From the NCBI GenBank assembly GCA_015345905.1, contig JADDTR010000009.1:791768-855767 (forward strand): a stretch of DNA of 64,000 bases, given 5' to 3'. Both the position numbers and the translations under genes were made by a program. This document shows, piece by piece, positions 34,961 through 45,450 of this stretch. The stretch is from Aotearoamyces nothofagi. Lineage: Eukaryota; Ascomycota; Leotiomycetes; Leotiales; Tympanidaceae. Within the stretch, counting starts at the first letter, position 1, and the number at the start of each line of letters is the position of its first letter. The notes under the pieces were generated by a model that was not told the DNA's origin, ran no database searches, and saw nothing but the letters and a program-made list of their open reading frames with translations.

Positions 34961-35106
34961 TACAGTACTGTGAAGCCCAGGAAATTCTATGCCTAAGGCA
35001 CGTGTACTGTTAGGCATTTACTAGCAAGCGAGGATTCATAAAACCACGCGCGAGGGGCAAGCTTCATATATCATCTTGCCACCGAATTGACTCTCTTCTC
35101 AGTATC
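34961..35106 (+). repeat. Dispersed LTR-like repeat, copy 2
   Basis: It matches copy 1 (19550-19700, inverted) and copy 3 (50828-50977) along its length. Landmarks are TACTGTGAAGCCCAGGAAAT, ATGCCTAAGGCA, TACTAGCAAGCGAG, CATAAAACC, GCGAGGGGCAAGC, TATCATCTTGCC and CTCTCTTCTCAGTA. This copy lies about 540 bp upstream of the FAD oxidase start. Confidence 0.75.
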
Positions 35107-35648
35107 TGGTAGAGCTACTTACCTATCCAGCGAATGCATCTACCATACCCAAGGCACCTGGCTTTATCTGCTCTATTCCTTGCATTATTTCCTCTGTTAT
35201 TGCTACTGTACGGTGTCCTTGCTGATAAGGGCGTTAAAGACGGCAAATGACGTACAGGTACTGTACAAGTGCCATCTGATTATGCACTGTCTAATGGCAT
35301 CCCGGGTTGCGCCTACTGTAGTGCGGCATGGCACGCTAGGTTGCACAACCTAATCATCTTATTTCTCCGGATGCAATCCACAATTATCGACGAGAAGGTG
35401 CTTGATAGATGTAGATCCGCATCAAAAGATGACAAAACTGAAGCTTTCCTTTTCTCATATCCCGATATCGCTTTTAGCTCGAGCGCCGTCAGGTCCGGCA
35501 GAGCGCGAGCAAGTCTACTCGAGTGCAGACAACAGCCGCTATTAAAAGTCAAGACGCCCTCGTCTTCCCCGATGGCTTTCTTCCTTATATACTTCATCGT
35601 TCGCTCTGCTTTGTCTTCTCCCTTCCCACCCATCAAAGTCAACCTGTC
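35107..35648. other. Promoter region of FAD oxidase
   Basis: About 540 bp upstream of the start codon at 35649. Short open frames on both strands are not supported as genes. Confidence 0.45.
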
Positions 35649-37629
35649 ATGAAGTACTCTTTACTGTCAGCTGCATTCTGTGTAGCTGTAGTCAATGCAG
35701 ATGCCGGCTTTCAGGGGAGGAGATATGACTTTGAAGCTCCTCAGACGCCGCAAACTTCCTTTGTCGCTAACTACACAACTACTACAGAAGCGCTGGCATC
35801 TCTAGCTGCGGCCTTGAGCTCCAACGCCACCATGGCTTCTCCATTGTCTTTACAGTATGGCTCCACAATCTCTAGAGTCTGGCCAAAGCAGCTGGAAACA
35901 TGGCCAGAAGCTATCGGTACGCCCCAGCCTCGTCGCACTCGTAGGATATATGCTAAATGATATATGGAGTCTACCCAAGCACCCCAGAAGACGTGAGCAT
36001 CATCCTGCAATTTTATTCGCAACATCATGGTCTCTGGGATGATGCATTTGCTGTCATGTGCGGCGGCCACTTCTCGAGTGGAGGCGCACAGTCGAAATCT
36101 TTGATTATCGATTTGCAGAACATGAACAACGTGGACGTGTATGATCCAGTAGCTGAGGGTGAGCCAGCTGTACTCAAAATAAGCGGTGGAACCAAGAGCG
36201 GACATGTATATGATGAGCTGGACGGTACTGGATGGGCTTTCTTGGGCGCAAGATCAACAACTATTGGTATGTCTTTGGAGTATATCAAGCATTGCTGAAA
36301 ATTGACAGGATAATTCTAACGGAGTTGACACAGGCACGGGTGGATTCACACTTGGTGGTGGCATCGCATATCAGACGGGAAGATATGGACCCGGAGCCGA
36401 CAGTCTTGTTGGTGTCGAGATGGTCCTTGTCAACGGCGACATCATCTTCGCAAATCCATACAACAACTATAGCGATATCTTCTGGGCATGCACCGGTGGC
36501 GGCTGGGTAGCCACCATCGGGGTGGTGACCAACTTCTACTCTCGTGCATACCCTGATCCAGGCGATGTCCAAGTGGGAGCCTTTGTCTACTCGGAGGACA
36601 AAAAGGATGCCGTCTTTCCACTGGTTAACAACTTCTTCGAGAACAATACCGATCCGGATGCCTCTCCTGCACTGGTCTACTACTTCAAAGACCCAGACTA
36701 CCCGTCGGCGGTTGCTCCTATCGCGGAGCGAGAGTTCGTTCTGCAGTTCAACGCTATATACTTTGGGACTAGAGAGCAATTCAATGCTTCTTTCTCACCT
36801 TTCTACGAACACTCGAATTCTGCTAGCGTTGCCACGTATACCTTGAAGGCTTTGAAAGAGTTTCTCTCTCCTAACTGTTAGTCTAATCTTCTGCATCCCA
36901 ACTCTGTATACTGACTGTCACGAGATCCGTATGGACAAAGTACAATATTTAGAGGCAAGAGTCATACTAGCGTCTCTAATGACCTTTGGGAGAACACGCT
37001 TGCAATATATAAAGAAACCATCAACGGTCTTTTAGCAAGAGGCGAAGACCCGGGTAGTTCGCTGTGGGTGTCTGAATGTAAGCACGGCTACTTCTTTCTC
37101 TAATATCCCTACTCTGGTATTAGATTGCTTAATAACCCCTCTTCACAGACATGTTTCCCCACTGGAATGGCACCGGCCCAAGCAGTGACTCGGCAACCTC
37201 CTGGCCTCATTCAACAAGCGCTCACATCACCCTATCCTCGCTCATGTTGGCCAATCAGAGCAATATCGCCTATGTCGACGAGAGAGATGCCGTGATGATG
37301 GATTACCTACGCAAATACCAAGCCGGTCTGGATGCACCCGCGATTTACGACTACCCTAATTATCTGTACGTCCCGTCCCATCCCACCACATACCCTATTG
37401 ATATACCCCGTCGGCCTCGCTCCACGAATTGATCTCGCTAACACCATTATTCTCGGTATGTAGTGCTCCATACAGCAAAGCAGTCGAGGTCTGGGGCACG
37501 GAAAACTTCCGACGCCTTGTTGCTATCAAGGAACAATATGACCCGCTATGTCTCATGTCGCGAGGTGTGGTCATCCCCACCACGGCGTGCGCGAGCAAAG
37601 GTCTAGTGAACTATTCTCTGGATGACTGA
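35649..37629 (+). CDS. Secreted FAD-linked oxidoreductase (BBE family)
   Basis: Six exons (35649-35916, 35970-36266, 36334-36876, 36925-37077, 37149-37365, 37464-37629) encode 547 residues. A signal peptide is visible (MKYSLLSAAFCVAVVNADA). The FAD-binding PCMH domain contains VYPSTPEDVSIILQFY and VMCGGHFSSGG, whose His is at the usual flavin-linked position. TIGTGGFTLGGGIAYQTGRY is rebuilt across intron 2, followed by DIFWACTGGGWVATIGVVTNF. The C-terminal berberine-bridge element is represented by APYSKAVEVWGTENFRRLV and KEQYDPLCLMSRG. Introns are 48-98 bp. The family oxidises sugars or secondary metabolites outside the cell; the substrate cannot be inferred. Confidence 0.88.
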
Positions 37630-38792
37630 TTGAATTCTCCGTTGTGGCCAACGACATATCATATCTCGTAGCTACCATTCTGATGCATGGAATTGTCGGA
37701 GACTTTAGGTATGGATTCTTGGTTGTATATACAGCTTTATATATCTTTGTATAGAAAAGGTTTTGATTTGTTGCGCCCTGGTGCCGTTTATGCTGCTCTT
37801 GCTTGCTGCTAAGAGACGTGCATTGACTTTGCTATTTATCTACACTCTATATGGACACCAGGTTTAAGTACTATAGCAGTCAATTGATTGAGAATACTGA
37901 GAGTTAATATATCTACAATATACCTTCTACTAACTCTAGATTCTTTATTCAATATTCTCAGTAATATTAACAATAGCAGTAGTAGTAGCAATAGCAATAG
38001 TATATAGTCTATTCGACGACAATAAGTCTATTCGACAATGATAACTTTACTTGATAGTAACAGCTCTACTCTATAGCAACAACAACTCTACTCAATGGCG
38101 AAAAGCCTACCAAGAGCCTAGGCCTTGCTTGCCAGTTTGTATTTAGTAAGATTTTACTAACAAGCTGTCTAGGCTCTAGACTTTTCGACTGTCTTGGTAT
38201 ATCTACAGTTCAATATAGATAGAGGTTGTCAGCTTTTATACTCTCTAATCCCTATCTAGTTGATTGGCCTATATAGTCTCCAATACAAGGTCTACTAAGG
38301 CCTGTTCACTTTAATACTAACAAATGGATTTCCCTTGCTTACCTAGCCCTGTAAATACTAAGGGACTGTATATAGAGTATACTCTGAGTAGAGTGGCCCT
38401 TAGTATACTGTACTCCGAGGGTATATACCCGGCATCTTTTGACTTGCAATAAAACCCTACTCAATAGCAACAAAGCTACTCGACAGCGACAAATCTACTC
38501 AATGGTGACAAATCTACTCGATACAAATTACAAATGTATAAAAGGTTACATCTCTAGGGCCTTTTTATTCTAAGAATTGGTCGGCTGAAACAATACTTGC
38601 TGTCGTCCATTTGCTTGGACGTATAGACTCATCTCCTCCGTTCAGTGCCCTTTTTCATGAATCTAACACTGCCCTATTGTCCCAATCTAGCAGCTGTAGG
38701 ATTGTATATTATACAGCCGGAATATTCCGAGTGACTGTATATTCCGATTGAATGTGTATCTGAAGGGATGTAGTTGCCTAAAAGGTGAATAG
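37630..38792. other. AT-rich non-coding region
   Basis: About 1.2 kb with scattered simple repetition such as AGCAGTAGTAGTAGCAATAGC-like runs near 37975 and recurring ACTCGAYAG/ATTCGACAA words at 38005-38040 and 38460-38520. A related TCGAATAGG pattern is found at 47740. No coding frame is seen. Confidence 0.45.
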
Positions 38793-39005
38793 CCCGAGAG
38801 TACACTGTCTAACAAAAGGTGCATTGCACACTCTGCTATTTAAAGACTGTATAAATTGATAGATATAGCTAGTCTTTGTACAGTCTTCGAAGAAGTTACC
38901 TCTACTAGGCACTGTTCCCCTCCTCCTCCCCCTACCGAAATCAAGATAAAGGTTCCAGACATCATCCAAGGGATACTCAAAGATCTGCCTGGTACTCGAC
39001 AGATG
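38793..39005 (+). pseudogene. Relic fragment of the coiled-coil gene at 45.4-46.0 kb
   Basis: Read on the plus strand this block aligns with the minus-strand gene at 45415-46026. Shared pieces include AGAGTACACTG, TTGCACACTCTGCTATT, TCTTCGAAGAAGTT, CTCCTCC..CCTACC, AAATCAAGA, CAGACATCATCCAAGG and ATACT.AAAGATCT.CCTGG. The match corresponds to roughly residues 45-115 of that protein. It is broken by small gaps and stops, so it is non-functional. Similarity ends abruptly near 39005. Confidence 0.75.
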
Positions 39006-39547
39006 GAATCGAGGTGGGGCACCTGTCACATGGGCGAGCTCGCGTCGGCGCCCCGATAACCCCACGAGTTCCCCTGCAGATCACGTTACAGTAGAACAGC
39101 AAAACGCCTAGGGTCCCAGCGACCGGCAACTCGTCTGGCCGACGCCGCCAAGGCCACGAGACACCGGCATATGCAGCTAGAGCTTGGTGCCGAAGCGAGA
39201 CTAGAATGGTCTTCTCGCTTCTCCGACATTCTCCAATTGTCAAATGGCCGACTCCGCATCTCCACCAGGCTTCCCGCATACCCCAACGCTTCATCCTTTT
39301 CCTTCCACACTCCAACAGCCAGGTGCAATTCGGCAATGGCTAAAATAAGGAAGCCGTTTCTTTTCCGATAAGCCTTGTCATGTTGAAATCTTAATCGTTA
39401 AATGGAAATTTTACGTATATTATAATTAATAGATAATATACGGTGTTTTTTAAACAAAGTCATATTTCCGGGAATGGTGGTTTTCTACAATATGATAATG
39501 ATTGGCACTAATCTGACCAACTTTATATTTTCTACGAGCTCACATCA
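39006..39547. other. Intergenic
   Basis: GC-rich up to about 39.3 kb, then AT-rich toward the 3' end of the ketopantoate-reductase-like gene. No supported gene. Confidence 0.45.
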
Positions 39548-40736
39548 TCACGACTTTGCGACCTCCAAGTGCCCATTTAAAGCAGTCAGGAGGGTGTAGA
39601 CAGTATCCAAAGTAGGCACCGAGATGCCCAATTCTTTCGCCTTGCGCGCCGGTGTGCCCAAGATGATCTCTACCTCCATCTGTCTTCCTGCTATGCGATC
39701 AGCCTGCATACTGCTCTGGATGCCCGGTAGGGCAAGAACCTTATTGATCAGCTGGTCGACAAGGTCGTATGATAGAGGCACATCGAGTTTGCGGGCGACA
39801 TCGATCACCTCGCGCATAAGCCTGCGAGTTAGACTCGTTGCGCCCTCCGACTCGAGCCAGGACTGCGTGTCCAGCAGTGTCAAGGTGGTGAATGAATTCC
39901 AGGCTACGTTCCAGACCACCTTTTCCCATCGCTTCAGCTGGATATCCTCTTCTACGTCAAACGGGGTGCCGCCAACTCGAAGAAGAGTTGTGAACCCGTC
40001 TAGACGTTCTTGCTCCTTAGTCTTGTCCACTTCTGGGTTGGGGAAGAGGCCAAGTTGCGTGTGCTCCAATTTTATATGTTTGGTGACCCCAGGCGACGTC
40101 TGATGCGCCCCAACCCATGTCTACTCAGATTAGTTACAGTCCAGATGTAGCGTTGAATCTATCTGCCAGGTGAGGCAACTCACTACACATGTGATGATGG
40201 AATTGTTAGGAAACGCCTTCCTGAAAGGCTCTTCATTGCCAACACCATTCTGGATGATGACGAGTGTTGTATTTCCGTCAATCACCGGTGCCAGTTGAGT
40301 AGCTACTGAACCTTGCCCAATTGCTTTGTGTGCACAAACCACATAATCAAAAGTGCCCTCTGCTTCTCCCGGGGCCCTGAGCACTATATCCGAGATTAGA
40401 GCGAGACAGAAATGATGCGATAAAGCTGTACCTTTATGTGGTTGAAATGTATGAGATCCATACACATCACTATCAACCGTGACACCCTAGATTGTCGAAA
40501 TCGGTTGGCGATTATTTCGGCGAAAGGGGCGTTCTCACAGCATACCTTACTCTTGACTGCATCATAATTCGACCGCGCAACAACAGTGAGGCGCACATTG
40601 CCTGAGCGGCTGAGTATAAAGGCATAGAAAGATCCAATACTGATGTTTCTCGGTCAGCATCCGCATCAAGGTTAGGAAAAGAGACATACGCGCCAAGGCC
40701 AAAGAGCAGGACATCAATCTTGTCCTTCTCGCCCAT
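39548..40736 (-). CDS. Ketopantoate reductase (PanE/ApbA)-like protein
   Basis: Exons 40736-40690, 40639-40546, 40486-40432, 40383-40184 and 40120-39548 give 322 residues. The NADPH-binding motif LLFGLGAIGSFYAF is assembled only across the first intron. Then follow VVARSNYDAVKSKGVTV, DYVVCAHKA, LVIIQNGVGNEEPFRKAFP and ITCVTWVGAHQTSPG. The C-terminal domain has KRWEKVVWNVAWNSFTTLT, which holds the catalytic Lys and substrate Asn of the family. Four introns of 48-63 bp fit perfectly. True PanE reduces 2-dehydropantoate in pantothenate synthesis, but fungi carry many paralogues of unknown substrate, so the exact reaction is open. Confidence 0.88.
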
Positions 40737-42374
40737 CTTGAGTTCGGAGAGCTCTGGGAGTTCAGAGGCAGCAAGAGACAGGCCTGCGGAAGTCCAAGAC
40801 CAATTTCTTGTGCTCTGGAGGATTCCCCGACAAGGGCAGCTGATGTGGAGTTCACGATGCGTTGCCGTGCAAGCTACCAGCGGTATGTCCGCTGTCGAGA
40901 TTGGCTCTGGTGGTTCGCGAGGGTAGTCTCGGCACCGTCGGTAATTGCCGGCTCAATCCCCCACAGCGGCTGTCGAGTACTTGGGGAAGGCGTGGAAGGG
41001 GATTCTGGATTACATCATTTTACATGTGCGGCTGCGGCTTCTGGGGTCTGGGGGGTCTGGGCGAACTCGAATTCCTTACGTAAGAGTGTCGACGAGCTAG
41101 GAAAACGTCAAGGCCTGCGTGTTGATGCCTAGACGCCTAAGGCACTAGAGGACTGCTGAGGTACGGACATTATATACACACCGAATTTACATCCGTGAGC
41201 TCCTATGTACAATACTTGGACGCTCTCTATAGGTTGGATTGAGGAGGGTTTGTATGTGCAACACTTGGAATCTCTATAAGTTGAGGAGGGTTTGTCAAGT
41301 TCAAAGGAAAATTCAAGTCCAGACGCTTCTCGAGACAGGATCGAGAGTGACCTCTTCTGATACGAGAGAGCAGAAATAATGTAGAGGTGGCGCCGGAATC
41401 CGTGGCACGTGACTACCAACCGGCTGAGCCGTTGGACCGAGCCGAGGTGTGCCACTGAACATGATACGTGAAGTATCGCCACAGACTTATAGAGCAGTTC
41501 TACGGCTTCAGTATTCCTCGGCCAGTAATTACTATGGCTAAAAGGTTATTACTTTCGTCCGATAAGCGATACATCACTTGGTCATGTGACTGGGATATCA
41601 CGTGGAGATGATGTGGTTTAGCCGTGGACCTTACCCGACAGCCTCCGTTCACGGAGGGAGGATAGTGTCTAGACCATAATGGCATACTCAATTCTTATAA
41701 ATCAGTCATGTAAGAGCTGCCAGATTAAGGGTATAAACGCCGGGTGTATACCAGGATTTACATAGCTCTAGTCGCAACCAACTTGTATTATTTACGTTGC
41801 TCTTTGAGAGATATTAAGTTCCAAGTCACTACATGGAATATCAGGTGACAGGGGCGTATTTACTTAGTACAGAGCGAGTATGTATATATCATTCTAATAT
41901 CCAGCAATATATAACATATGTATCTAACAGGAGAATACTTACCTCTATCTACAAGCGGTGCTCTAGATGGGCTCTGACACCGGATCCCTCGGTTGCACAA
42001 GCAGTACAAGGGCAGACATCACAATCGTCACCATGGTATAACCTGTATCACGGACCCAGTTATCTCCTTTCAAGTACTGACATTATATATGACGTTATAC
42101 TCACAACCTGCAGTCCACAAAACTCGAGCGGACCCCACTATAGCTACCATGCAACCAGTGGCGTGCTTAGGCTGTTCTCCGCGAGTAGCTTGGACTGCCC
42201 CGGAATACCGGAGGGGCCCCGGAGAGGGTCCCGGGGTTACCGGATTGAAGTATAAGTACTCCACACTATTCTCGTATAATTTCTTATACTGCCAACTATC
42301 AACAATCACTATTCAGACCTGAAGAATATTCATCCGATTACAATCGTCTATTTTATACTCTTCCAGAACCAGTC
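40737..42374. other. Divergent intergenic region
   Basis: About 1.6 kb between the PanE-like gene (-) and the aldehyde dehydrogenase gene (+). It includes an imperfect tandem repeat at about 41195-41300 (CAAYACTTGGA.YCTCTATA..TTGAGGAGGGTTTGT). A perfect 6-bp-stem inverted repeat CCTCCG TTCA CGGAGG lies near 41642. Open frames here lack motifs. Confidence 0.45.
42198..42243. promoter_or_regulatory. GC-rich palindromic cluster upstream of ALDH
   Basis: CCGGAATACCGG, an inverted repeat with a 4-base spacer, is followed by GGGGCCCCGG and CCCGGGGTTACCGG about 130-180 bp before the aldehyde dehydrogenase ATG. CGG/CCG triplets are typical half-sites of fungal Zn2Cys6 regulators, so an operator is plausible but unproven. 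Confidence 0.35.
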
Positions 42375-43748
42375 ATGGGGCGGAATTATCAAACGCTCAA
42401 CCCGGCCACAGGCAAACTGCTCAAAGAATTCCCAGAGATTTCCGAGGCAGAAGTTCGCGCTGCGCTAGATCAGGCACACGAGGAGTACGAGAAGGACTGG
42501 CAGTTCCGGCCAGTAGCCGAGAGGGCACTAGTGGTTGGAAAGGTAGCAGCTCTCATGCGAGAGAAGAGTGAGGAGCTGGCGGGCCTGATCACTCTCGAAA
42601 TGGGCAAGCTCATCGACCAGTCCAGGGCTGAGGTCGAGCTCTCGGCCGCCATACTCGAGTACTATGCCACACACGCTGAGAAGTTCTTGGAAACTCGTCC
42701 GGTACCCGAAGCCCCTGGCTCCGTGGTCATCACACAACCGACGGGTGTCATCCTGGCTATTGAGCCTTGGAACTTCCCCTACTACCAACTGGCTCGAGTA
42801 GCAGGTCCCCAAATTGTGGCCGGAAACGTCGTCATTGTGAAGGATGCCCGAAACGTGCCCCTGTGTTCAACAGCCTTTGCGCGCCTGTTCAAGGAGGTCG
42901 GCGCCCCAGAAGGCATTTATACCAATCTCCTCTGTAGCTTTGATCACGTGAACGCTCTCATCGATGATTTCCGTGTTCGCGGCGTGACCTTAACTGGCAG
43001 CGAGGTAGCAGGTGCAAGGGTGGCAGAGCGAGCCGGCCGACAACTCAAAAAGGTCGTGCTTGAACTCGGTGGGAGCGACCCATTTATCGTGCTCGAAGAT
43101 GCAGATCTTGAGGCTGCCGTCGTCGAGGGTGTCGATGGTCGCTTGAAGGTCATGGGCCAAGAATGCGTCTCCTCCAAACGTTTCATCATAGTCGGCAAGG
43201 AACGCGCCGACCTCTTCCTCAAAGGCATGGTACAAGCCTTCAATAACCTCAAGGTCGGCAACCCGACAGATAGCTCAACTACCCTTGGCCCACTGGTGAA
43301 CGAAGCTGGTCTGGATCACCTCCTTAAACAGATCGAGTCTGCAAAGGCCCACGGCGCCAAAGTCGTCATGGGAGGAAAGCGGATTGACCGCCCAGGCTTC
43401 TACTTCGAACCTACCATCGTAACTGACATTACCAAGAACAACCCCCTCTTCCACGAAGAGACCTTTGGACCCGTGGCTGCTCTCTATGCCGTTGATACCG
43501 AGGAGCAGGCAATTGCGCTGGCCAATGCAACTCAGTTCGGACTTGGCGCAACTGTGTTTGGTAAGGATATTCCACGAGCCCAAGCCGTAGCTGCAAAGAT
43601 CGATTCTGGCATGGTCTTTATCAACTCGGCTGCATATTTTGCACCTGAGCTGCCTTTTGGCGGAGTCAAGAACAGCGGATTTGGAAGAGAGTTGGGAGAG
43701 CTGGGTATTGGCGAATTTGTTAATCGCAAGGTTGTTCGGACAGCTTAG
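42375..43748 (+). CDS. Succinate-semialdehyde-type aldehyde dehydrogenase
   Basis: An intronless frame encodes 457 residues, the length of bacterial Sad/GabD-like enzymes. Conserved elements are TLNPATGKLLKEFP at the start, the Asn motif AIEPWNFPYYQLARV, the coenzyme-binding VIVKDARNVP, TLTGSEVAGARVAERAG, the general base in LELGGSDPFIVLEDADLE, the nucleophile in GQECVSSKRFI, and EETFGPVAALY. The end has LPFGGVKNSGFGREL. The pattern is closest to the bacterial NAD(P)+ succinate semialdehyde dehydrogenase (YneI/Sad) branch. Lack of introns, when most enzyme genes in this window have several, fits transfer from bacteria but does not prove it. The product is probably cytosolic or mitochondrial; the true aldehyde substrate is unknown. 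Confidence 0.92.
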   Translation: MGRNYQTLNPATGKLLKEFPEISEAEVRAALDQAHEEYEKDWQFRPVAERALVVGKVAALMREKSEELAGLITLEMGKLIDQSRAEVELSAAILEYYATHAEKFLETRPVPEAPGSVVITQPTGVILAIEPWNFPYYQLARVAGPQIVAGNVVIVKDARNVPLCSTAFARLFKEVGAPEGIYTNLLCSFDHVNALIDDFRVRGVTLTGSEVAGARVAERAGRQLKKVVLELGGSDPFIVLEDADLEAAVVEGVDGRLKVMGQECVSSKRFIIVGKERADLFLKGMVQAFNNLKVGNPTDSSTTLGPLVNEAGLDHLLKQIESAKAHGAKVVMGGKRIDRPGFYFEPTIVTDITKNNPLFHEETFGPVAALYAVDTEEQAIALANATQFGLGATVFGKDIPRAQAVAAKIDSGMVFINSAAYFAPELPFGGVKNSGFGRELGELGIGEFVNRKVVRTA

Positions 43749-44170
43749 ACTTGTTGCTTCGATTTATAGTTTAATGACAGTACTTGAATAGTATACCTAC
43801 CTTTCGTTGAATTAAATGGGTAGATCTGAGACGTCTAAGGTGTCGGATTAGATGACAGTATAAATCGGAAGCTTCAAATAAATGGATAAACCACCTACTA
43901 TTTCAACTTATTTTAGTAGAACCATATTCACAAATAAAGGCATGCATATGTCACAATTGTCCATTTATATCGGCTTCATCCGCTTGTACTTTTGTATGGA
44001 ATTATTTAACTTTGGGTCAAGGCTTGAAATCCTATGCAGCACTCCATCTCGTCTGGAATGTTGACCGCATCTTCCACAGCCCCCATTGTTCAATTAGCAA
44101 GGTACAGCTTAAATAGCAACGTACAGATCCTCCTCTTCCATATCATCTCGTCGGGAACGTCAACCACATC
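43749..44170. other. Intergenic with duplicated gene-end sequence
   Basis: About 420 bp. The segment 44040-44170 contains two diverged partial copies of the 3' coding end at 44171-44220 (pattern AATTAGCA..GTA.AGATCCTCCTC..ATATCATCT), evidence of a local tandem duplication past the stop codon. Confidence 0.5.
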
Positions 44171-44962
44171 TCAATTAGCACTGTAGAGATCCTCCTCGCC
44201 TATATCATCTTCAATCTTGACAATATTGTTGGGAAAGGCTTGAGTTTCTTCCACCAGTTGAATGACCCTCTGCGAGTAGAAACGGTCGAGATACTTGTAA
44301 AGACTCTCATGCTCCGTCTCAACATTGAACCAAGCAGAGCTCGTTCTCTTTGGAGGCATTATCGTCATTAGCAGCTGTGGTATTCTTGTTCTTTTATCGC
44401 TTACAATAATCAATCTCAGGCCCCTGTCGGAAAACGTGACCGTGTTATCGATTCGTACCCAGATATACTCCTTGCCCTTAGTTCTCACGATGACCATCAA
44501 CCTGGTATCCTCCTTGACGTACACTACAAGCATGTCGGGGTTGACGTTCTTATTCTGAAAGAAGGACTCGACATATGGGCGTTGGAGAAGCTGAACAATG
44601 TCCACGAAGCGTTCTTCGGTGAACTTGCTGATCAGAGTCTTCAGTTCGAATTCCTGGACGTACGAGAGTTTCATATCTCGTGCCGTAAACTCCACTCCTG
44701 CAGCCACGAACCACGCAAGAGCAACTTGCTGGACCGCATCCCACTCGTTCACGTGTCCCATACGCTGCTCCTGGATTAACGTCCATGCCTTATCACAGGT
44801 GGTCGTGAGGAGTATGATAGAGCGGCGACCAAGGTTTGCCAGCAGGAAGAGCAGGGCTACCAGAGCAGTTCCTTTGCAAAAGGTGAAGATATTATCTAGA
44901 TGCTCGACGAGATAGGCACATCCGTCGCTCGAGATTCTTGTATATGCCATCTGAGAAACCAT
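44171..44962 (-). CDS. Unknown membrane-anchored protein (3' part of split locus)
   Basis: This frame of 263 residues starts at an ATG at 44962. An N-terminal hydrophobic helix, TALVALLFLLANLGRR, suggests membrane anchoring. The remainder is mixed and soluble (VQEFELKTLISKFTEERFVD, MLVVYVKEDTRLMVIV) and ends in an acidic tail. I do not recognise the family. It is in the same frame as the upstream piece 44981-45376 and separated from it by a single TAG, with an open frame of six further codons before the local start. The two may therefore be one gene interrupted by a nonsense mutation. Confidence 0.5.
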   Translation of the reverse strand: MVSQMAYTRISSDGCAYLVEHLDNIFTFCKGTALVALLFLLANLGRRSIILLTTTCDKAWTLIQEQRMGHVNEWDAVQQVALAWFVAAGVEFTARDMKLSYVQEFELKTLISKFTEERFVDIVQLLQRPYVESFFQNKNVNPDMLVVYVKEDTRLMVIVRTKGKEYIWVRIDNTVTFSDRGLRLIIVSDKRTRIPQLLMTIMPPKRTSSAWFNVETEHESLYKYLDRFYSQRVIQLVEETQAFPNNIVKIEDDIGEEDLYSAN

Positions 44963-44980
44963 CGTGTTCAACCAACATAA

Positions 44981-45376
44981 CTAGCCACTCAACATGGTAG
45001 TGATTACAGCTAGGCGGGTGCCGGCAGTAAGGTCCTTGAACTCGTGATAGATGACCTGCAGATACTGTGTCGAGTATTGACCTATTGGGCGACGGTGGAG
45101 ATTTCCGAAATTGTCTGCAAATGGTACAATAGACACCGAGGTTTGAATCTGAGGATCCATTCTGGCGAGTGTAAAGTACGGCTTGTCATCTACTGCCAAC
45201 GCATGGGAGTATTCTTGTATCGAGTCGCTGCCATCCTGGATCCCGTAAACATGGTTCCTCAACAGCTTTTGCTGAAGGCTAACCACTTTTCTCTCGACAT
45301 CTTCAAGTCTTGCAGTAAGTGATGCAACTTTGTTCTTGAGCCGCAGCCCATCCTGAAAATCGTCTCTGGATGCCAT
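44981..45376 (-). CDS. Unknown coiled-coil protein (middle part of split locus)
   Basis: The frame has 131 residues from ATG 45376. It opens with a heptad-like stretch (LKNKVASLTARLEDVERKVV, then SLQQKLL), followed by YGIQDGSDSIQEYSHAL and a TTMLSG terminus right before TAG. The family is unknown. Downstream the same frame continues into the 44171-44962 piece. Upstream, a 42-44 bp imperfect tandem duplication separates it from 45415-46026. Removing one duplicate would fuse the two frames as DNYIEDNSDIMASRDDF. Confidence 0.5.
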   Translation of the reverse strand: MASRDDFQDGLRLKNKVASLTARLEDVERKVVSLQQKLLRNHVYGIQDGSDSIQEYSHALAVDDKPYFTLARMDPQIQTSVSIVPFADNFGNLHRRPIGQYSTQYLQVIYHEFKDLTAGTRLAVITTMLSG

Positions 45377-45450
45377 GATGTCGGAGTTGTCTTCTATATA
45401 GTTGTCTCTGGATGCTATAATATCAGAGCGTCTTCTCCTATATAGTTGTC
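45364..45450. repeat. 42-44 bp imperfect tandem duplication splitting the locus
   Basis: On the minus strand GACAACTATATAG...CATCCAGA occurs twice in a row, with units of 44 and 42 bp and a diverged centre. No GT occurs inside the stretch, so an intron cannot easily bridge it. The duplication shifts the frame between the two flanking reading frames. Confidence 0.7.

Noticed and set aside
41129-41482. 117-codon minus-strand frame
   Set aside because: No motifs, and contains a local imperfect tandem repeat; lies in a divergent promoter region.
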